From JAJCYE01 sp036260105 (GTDB lineage Bacteria > Actinomycetota > CADDZG01 > JAHWKV01), in NCBI GenBank assembly GCA_036260105.1, contig DATAAN010000175.1, positions 1-8,033 on the forward strand: a stretch of DNA of 8,033 nt, read 5' to 3'. Every line of letters begins with the position of its first letter. Positions within the stretch are counted from its first letter, which is position 1. The notes beneath the pieces were generated by a model. That model did no database searches, was not told the origin of the DNA, and saw only the letters and a program-made list of their open reading frames with translations. The translations under genes were made by a program, and so were the position numbers. Positions 4,684 through 8,033 of the stretch are shown here, piece by piece.

Positions 4684-6198
4684 ATGAACCGAACCTCCAC
4701 AGTGGAGTCCAGCCCTCTTCGGTCTGACCAGTCGCTCCAGCACGCGCTTCACCGGCTATGGACGGACCACGTGTTCTGGACACGCGAGTACCTGGTTTCG
4801 GCGATCGCCGACACGCCGGACGTGCACGCGGCTGCCAACCGGCTCCTCAAGAATCAGGAGGACATCGGCAACGCAATCGTGCCGATCTACGGCGAGGCTG
4901 CCGGCGCGGCCCTCACCGACCTCCTGAAGCAGCACATCCTCATCGCAGTGGACCTGGTAGCGGCCGCCAAGGTCGGCGACAACGAGCGATTCGCCGCCGA
5001 GGACGAGAAGTGGAACCGCAACGCGGTCGACATCGCAGTTCTGCTGGCGAGCGCCAACCCGAACTGGGACAAACGCGACATCCACGACCTGGTCGCCCAG
5101 CACCTCGAGCTGACCCGCAAGGAGGCGGTAGCCCGGCTCACCAAGGACTGGGCCGCCGACATCGCCGCCTACGACGACATCATGACGGAGATCATGACGC
5201 TGGCCGACAGCCTGTCCTCGGGAATCGTCAAGCAGTTCCCGGAGCGGTTCGTGACCTCTCCCGGAACGAGCAGCAGCCACGCCTCGGACAGCGCAGCGTG
5301 GAACCTGCGTCTCGCGCTGGACCGCTTGTGGGCGGACCACGCCATGTACACGCGGAATTACATCGTGGCGGGGCTCGCCGGGGCAGAGGAGACCCAGGTT
5401 GCCGCCGAGCGGCTGCTCAAGAACCAGGAGGACATCGGCAACGCGATAGTGCCCTTCTACGGAGAGACCGCCGGCGCCGGCCTGACCGAGCTGCTGAAGC
5501 AGCACATCCTCATCGCCGCCGAGATGGTGGGGATGGCGCACCGGCAGGAGTTCGGCGAGCGGTTCGACGAGCTGGAGAGGTCCTGGAACGTCAACGCGGC
5601 CCACATTGCGGGTTACCTGAACGCCCTTAACCCGTACTGGTCGGTGAAGGACGTCCAGGACCTGCTGGCCCAGCACCTGTCACTCACCGAGCGCGAGGTC
5701 CAGGCCCGCTACGAGCAGGACTGGGAGACTGACGTCCAGCTGTTCGACGACATCCTGACGGAGATCCTGACGATGTCGGGCGCGCTGGCCGCCGGCCTCA
5801 TCCGGCAGTTCCCGGAGAGATTCCAGCCGTCCGAGGAGGATCGGGTGCCGCAGCCCCGGCAGAGCTACCGGCAGCCCACCCACGGTTACCGGGTGACCGA
5901 GCCTTCCCACAGCTACCGCGTCCGGGAGCCGGCCAGCGAGCGCCGGATTCCTCAGCCGGCGCCTGCCCGGCGGGCCGGGTCGTCTTCTGACGAGTACCGG
6001 TCGGCGCGGCCGGCGCAAGAAGGGCGCCCGCAGCGAGCTGAGACGGGGGAGCGGATGGAAGCTCCTCGGCCGCCACAGCCGACGCGGTCCGCTCAGCGGA
6101 CTGAACCGGAGCGCGGACAGATGACGACCTGGCGAACGACCACCCGGCTGGCATCCGCCTTCCGCGAGTTCGTTGTGCCGAAGCGGCACGACGGTTAG
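4684..6198 (+). CDS. Uncharacterised protein with duplicated helical domain and disordered tail
   Basis: This is a 504-aa soluble protein of unknown function. Two homologous, all-helical domains cover residues about 16-189 and 206-380. Both contain RLWxDHxxxTRxY (24 and 214), RLLKNQEDIGNAIVPxYGE (53 and 243), LLKQHILIA (80 and 270), WNxNAxxIA and NPxW (110-128 and 301-319), DLxAQHLxLTxxEVxAR (135 and 326) and QFPERF (184 and 375). Over the 43-residue core from AAxRLLKN I count only 8 differences. Invariant H29/H219, H84/H274, H140/H331 and the Glu/Asp near YGE could be metal ligands, but that is inference. The single domain resembles an unnamed family I recall from Firmicutes, often one copy of about 170 aa. 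Residues 381-480 are Pro/Arg/Gln/Ser-rich with SYRxxxP-type repeats, likely disordered, and a last basic helix ends in FREFVVPKRHDG. ATG 4684 has AAAGGAAG at 4670-4677, 6 nt upstream. Confidence 0.92.
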   Translation: MNRTSTVESSPLRSDQSLQHALHRLWTDHVFWTREYLVSAIADTPDVHAAANRLLKNQEDIGNAIVPIYGEAAGAALTDLLKQHILIAVDLVAAAKVGDNERFAAEDEKWNRNAVDIAVLLASANPNWDKRDIHDLVAQHLELTRKEAVARLTKDWAADIAAYDDIMTEIMTLADSLSSGIVKQFPERFVTSPGTSSSHASDSAAWNLRLALDRLWADHAMYTRNYIVAGLAGAEETQVAAERLLKNQEDIGNAIVPFYGETAGAGLTELLKQHILIAAEMVGMAHRQEFGERFDELERSWNVNAAHIAGYLNALNPYWSVKDVQDLLAQHLSLTEREVQARYEQDWETDVQLFDDILTEILTMSGALAAGLIRQFPERFQPSEEDRVPQPRQSYRQPTHGYRVTEPSHSYRVREPASERRIPQPAPARRAGSSSDEYRSARPAQEGRPQRAETGERMEAPRPPQPTRSAQRTEPERGQMTTWRTTTRLASAFREFVVPKRHDG

Positions 6199-6202
6199 CA
6201 GC

Positions 6203-6748
6203 GTGGATACCGATCTGATCGACGCCGGACCGTCGCCCACCCGCAGGCTGCACTTCGAAGGCTTGCGAGGAGTGGATGGGATCGGATACTCGGTGGACTC
6301 CTTCGACCACATGCCGATCCTCGCAGTGGTCGTCACCGGGAACGCCTGTCCGACGGCGAAGGCGTGGGACGCCGAGCTCGTCAAGCTGCAGCGGGACTAT
6401 CTGCGATATGGCGTCCAGCTGGTGATGGTGAACCCGAACAATCAGTACCTGTCGCCGCAGGACGCCTTCGACCGGATGATCAAGCGTGCCGAGGCTGCCG
6501 GCTACAACTTTCCATACCTGAAGGACGAGGGAGGGGTGCTGGCCAGGCGTCTCGGAGCGTTCGTCACGCCGCAGGTCTTCCTGTTCGACGGGGATCGGGC
6601 CCTGCGCTATACGGGGAGGATCGCTGATTCCCGGCGTCCGGCCGCCGTCATGCGGTATGACCTCAAGAAGGCGATCGACGACCTGGTTGCCGGCCGTGAG
6701 GTCGAGGTGCCGGAGACGGATCCGTTCGGGTGCGCCCTGGTCCTGTAA
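6203..6748 (+). CDS. Thioredoxin-fold, AhpC/TSA-like protein with degenerate CxxC
   Basis: The 181-aa product fits the thioredoxin-like family in which a motif like TCNHCPYVKAY is followed by LQRDYxxxGV and VxINPND. Here the corresponding blocks are VVVTGNACPTAKAW (43-56), LQRDYLRYGVQLVMVNPNNQ (62-81), GYNFPYLKDEGGVLARRLGA (100-119), the cis-proline VTPQVFLFDGDR (121-132), YTGRIADSR (136-144), VPETDPFGC (169-177). The first cysteine of CxxC is Gly46; only C49, followed by proline, and the C-terminal C177 remain. A classical dithiol thioredoxin cycle is therefore unlikely; a one-Cys peroxidase-like or binding role is possible. The start is taken as GTG 6203, 4 nt after the preceding stop, which suggests reinitiation because no clear ribosome-binding site is visible. 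An in-frame TTG at 6173 would overlap the upstream gene and adds unrelated residues. No signal peptide is seen. Confidence 0.9.
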   Translation: MDTDLIDAGPSPTRRLHFEGLRGVDGIGYSVDSFDHMPILAVVVTGNACPTAKAWDAELVKLQRDYLRYGVQLVMVNPNNQYLSPQDAFDRMIKRAEAAGYNFPYLKDEGGVLARRLGAFVTPQVFLFDGDRALRYTGRIADSRRPAAVMRYDLKKAIDDLVAGREVEVPETDPFGCALVL

Positions 6749-6774
6749 GACCGAAGCGGAAACTGGGATTCATA

Positions 6775-6808
6775 AGAAGGAGGCGGACCGTAAGGCCCGC
6801 CTCCTTCT
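6775..6808. terminator. Hairpin terminator between convergent genes
   Basis: AGAAGGAGGCGG (6775-6786) and CCGCCTCCTTCT (6797-6808) form a perfect 12-bp stem with a 10-nt loop. It lies 26 nt after the thioredoxin-like gene and 20 nt after the end of folE on the opposite strand. The position and stem strength fit a bidirectional terminator. The following T-tracts are poor on both strands (GTCGTGTTGT on plus, TATGAATC on minus), which is common in high-GC actinobacteria. Confidence 0.85.
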
Positions 6809-6828
6809 GTCGTGTTGTGGTGGAAGGC

Positions 6829-7557
6829 CTAGCCGCCGAGGGACTGGTTCCGGATGCTGTCCGAGAACTCCCGGCGCAGGTCGGGGTCGATCTCGTAGCT
6901 CCCGCGCCAGAAGCTGGTCCAGGTCCGCGACTGCTCCTCTCGGACTCCCCTCATCTGGGTGCACAGGTGAGTGGCCTCGATGTGGACCGCCACGCCGTGC
7001 GGCTCGAGCACCTTCACCAGCGTGTCGGCGATCTCCTGTCCCATCCGCTCCTGGACCGTGAACCTGCGGGCGAAGAGCCGGACCAGCCGGGTGAGCTTGG
7101 AGATGCCGATGATGTTCTCGTGTGCGATGTAACCCACGTGCGCACGTCCGAAGAAGGGAAAGGCGTGGTGCTCGCAAAGTGCGAAGAATGAGATCGGTCC
7201 CTCGATTATCTGACTGATCGCGCAGTGCGCTCCGCCCGGGCACTCGCTCGGAAAGGCCGTCAGCAGGTTGGCGTCGCCTTCGTAGCCGCTGGTCGAGTCG
7301 AACAGAGCCTTCAGGAAGCGCTCCGGCGTGTTGTATGTGCCGGGAGTGTCGAGGTCCATGCCGAGAGCCGAAAGTATGTTGCCGGCCGAGGCGACAAGCG
7401 TCTCCCACTGGGCCGGGGTGATGTTCCTGGGCTTGACCTTGGTCCATCCGGAGTCGCCCTCGGGATCGTCCGCAATCTCGAGCCGAGTCAAAGCCGGGAC
7501 GTTTCTCGACGCCTTGCCGTTCACCGGAGATGCCACCGCGCTGCTGGAGTTCGTCAA
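6829..7557 (-). CDS. folE: GTP cyclohydrolase I (FolE)
   Basis: FolE converts GTP to 7,8-dihydroneopterin triphosphate, the first step of tetrahydrofolate synthesis, in the cytoplasm as a homodecamer. The product is 242 aa (E. coli 222). Residues 1-45 are a variable extension and the fold begins near ITPAQWETLV. Zinc ligands equivalent to E. coli C110, H113 and C181 are C128, H131 (ALCEHHAFPFFGRAHVGYI) and C199 (EATHLCTQMRGV). Other hallmarks are NTPERFLKAL (76-85), IIGISKLTRLVRLFARRF (149-166) and VQERMGQEIADTL (168-180). The start is TTG at 7557-7555. An in-frame TAG lies immediately upstream and AAAAGGAG lies 8 nt upstream, so this is the longest possible start and is well supported. It is convergent with the four-gene operon and not next to other folate genes in this window. 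Confidence 0.97.
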   Translation of the reverse strand: MTNSSSAVASPVNGKASRNVPALTRLEIADDPEGDSGWTKVKPRNITPAQWETLVASAGNILSALGMDLDTPGTYNTPERFLKALFDSTSGYEGDANLLTAFPSECPGGAHCAISQIIEGPISFFALCEHHAFPFFGRAHVGYIAHENIIGISKLTRLVRLFARRFTVQERMGQEIADTLVKVLEPHGVAVHIEATHLCTQMRGVREEQSRTWTSFWRGSYEIDPDLRREFSDSIRNQSLGG

Positions 7558-7565
7558 CTATGTGT

Positions 7566-7573
7566 CTCCTTTT
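7566..7573 (-). promoter_or_regulatory. Ribosome binding site that fixes the folE TTG start
   Basis: On the minus strand AAAAGGAG is followed by 8 nt and then TTG (7557-7555). Because TAG is the codon immediately before that TTG, no longer frame exists, and this site selects TTG over the internal GTG codons. Confidence 0.85.
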
Positions 7574-7690
7574 CTTCGGAACGCCGCACGACCGTTTCGG
7601 CGCAGCGGCGGCTCGAGCCCTCGCTACTTCCGCCCGGACCGATCCGGGGTGCTCAGACTGCTGTCCGGTCGGCTCGATGCCTGGTGTCAG

Positions 7691-7719
7691 AAGGTAGTGA
7701 CTTTGGGGTCAACCGTCAA
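7691..7719 (-). promoter_or_regulatory. Candidate folE promoter
   Basis: On the minus strand TTGACG (7719-7714, 5 of 6 to TTGACA) is separated by exactly 17 bp from TACCTT (7696-7691, TAnnnT). Transcription would begin near 7684, giving a leader of about 127 nt before the TTG start. The spacer contains an imperfect inverted repeat, GTGAC-N6-GTCAA (7697-7712, plus-strand reading). This is the best promoter-like pair between folE and the downstream plus-strand gene. Confidence 0.62.
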
Positions 7720-7949
7720 GCTGCCTACACCAAGAAGTCTAAGCGATAGAAGCGTCCTTACGCCTAAAGCTGAAATTGAGACTAATTCGACCAACGTTAG
7801 ACCGGTCGTCGCAATGGTTTGCACAGGTGCTGCGGTGGGGCCGGTCAGCGGTCATCCTTCGTTCACCGGCTACTGACCCGAGAAGTGTTGGCGAAACGCC
7901 CTGGGTATCCTGTAAGGAAGGTCATTGAGGAAAGGAAGCTCTGCCGATA

Positions 7950-8033
7950 TTGCAGGAAATGACGCAGATCAAGATTCTCGTCCCTGGTTCCGAACAGGGC
8001 GACCATCTCTCGATCGTGGGGGACGAGAATCTT
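7950..8033 (+). CDS. phoH: Probable PhoH-family protein, 5' end only
   Basis: The frame is open from 7929, just after TGA 7926-7928, to the window edge, so only the N-terminus is visible: TTG-started LQEMTQIKILVPGSEQGD then HLSIVGDENL. The pattern Q-I-x-[VIL]-P-G followed by a short stretch and [LIV]-x-G-[D]-x-[NE]-L resembles the N-terminal domain of PhoH-like P-loop ATPases (K-I-x-I-P, then LxGxxDxxL). phoH commonly follows dnaJ-rsmE in actinobacteria, usually with ybeY next. The Walker motifs lie beyond the window, so the name rests on this weak similarity plus context. Start choice is uncertain. TTG 7950 lies 11 nt after AGGAAAGGAAG (7928-7938). ATG 7959 has AGGAA directly adjacent, too close to act, and would need a 20-nt spacing to the better site. 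Confidence 0.65.
   Translation, partial: MQEMTQIKILVPGSEQGDHLSIVGDENL

Larger units (their letters stand above)
7558..7949. other. Intergenic region between divergent folE and phoH-like genes
   Basis: These 392 bases have no gene I can support. The part at 7558-7684 is the predicted folE leader. It contains the ribosome-binding site, a GC-rich inverted repeat around CCCGGATCGGTCCGGG (read on minus, about 7640-7660) and the palindrome GGCTCGAGCC (about 7610-7620), so some RNA structure is likely, but I recognise no riboswitch. The part at 7720-7870 is more AT-rich and holds no clear motif. Near 7890-7900 GGCG-AAA-CGCC is a tiny inverted repeat, and TATCCT (7906-7911) is a possible -10 without a good -35 for the rightward gene. 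Open frames that run through here on the plus strand are extensions of frames antisense to folE. Confidence 0.6.

Noticed and set aside
4756..5676. Long open frame (306 codons) on the minus strand opposite the 504-aa gene, plus a 290-codon plus-strand frame in another phase.
   Set aside because: Both are shadows of a high-GC gene. The overlapped plus-strand gene has a ribosome-binding site and strict internal repeats at protein level, while the alternative products are low-complexity.
6173..6202. TTG start at 6173 for the thioredoxin-like protein.
   Set aside because: It would overlap the upstream gene by 26 nt, has no ribosome-binding site and adds residues not matching the family. GTG 6203 fits the 4-nt gap better, although its own ribosome-binding site is also weak.
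7558..7690. Riboswitch (for example tetrahydrofolate type) in the folE leader.
   Set aside because: The leader is long enough and has GC-rich inverted repeats, but I could not match any known conserved riboswitch core.
7225..7876. Plus-strand frames running through folE into the intergenic region.
   Set aside because: They are antisense to an unambiguous folE, and their extension past 7557 has no ribosome-binding site or recognisable content.
1..8033. tRNA, rRNA, CRISPR arrays, insertion sequences or attachment sites.
   Set aside because: No cloverleaf, regularly spaced repeats, transposase motifs or flanking target duplications were seen. The only tandem repeats are inside coding sequences.

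Overview
The window is high-GC chromosomal DNA, and its gene content points to the Actinomycetota. The strongest evidence is a BldD-type regulator that keeps the cyclic-di-GMP binding signature RxD-X8-RxxD. The lepA, hrcA, dnaJ, rsmE and phoH neighbourhood and the frequent GTG/TTG starts agree. The gene order is not that of Streptomyces: there is no hemW between lepA and hrcA, and about 4.6 kb of other genes lie between rsmE and phoH. A deeper-branching actinobacterial lineage is plausible, but I cannot name a genus.

Layout. Positions 1-3306 hold a compact same-strand housekeeping block: the 3' end of lepA (elongation factor 4), hrcA (heat-shock repressor), dnaJ (Hsp40 co-chaperone) and rsmE (16S rRNA m3U1498 methyltransferase). 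The genes are 10-15 nt apart or overlap. Positions 3307-3919 hold a stand-alone bldD-like gene. Its upstream region carries a promoter and two BldD-box-like inverted repeats whose centres are 42 bp apart, which suggests autoregulation.

Positions 4084-6748 look like one transcription unit with a good sigma-70-type promoter (TTGAAC, 17 bp, TAGAGT). It contains four genes: a 74-aa protein with a C-x4-C-x12-C-x2-H putative zinc site; an 89-aa protein built from two copies of a nearly identical 25-residue motif; a 504-aa protein with two copies of a roughly 175-aa helical domain and a disordered Pro/Arg/Gln-rich tail; and a thioredoxin-fold protein that has lost the first cysteine of its CxxC. I assign no function to this operon. 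It is the most novel part of the window, chiefly because a two-copy peptide sits next to a two-copy helical domain.

A perfect 12-bp-stem hairpin at 6775-6808 separates this operon from the convergent folE gene (GTP cyclohydrolase I, minus strand, TTG start). folE has a well-formed promoter about 135 bp upstream of its start. The remaining 392 bp up to about 7949 hold the folE leader and promoter and no convincing gene. The window ends in the first codons of a plus-strand gene that is probably phoH.

Functionally the block combines protein quality control (hrcA, dnaJ), translation (lepA, rsmE) and a c-di-GMP-linked developmental-type regulator. The uncharacterised operon is next to that regulator but is not proven to be controlled by it.
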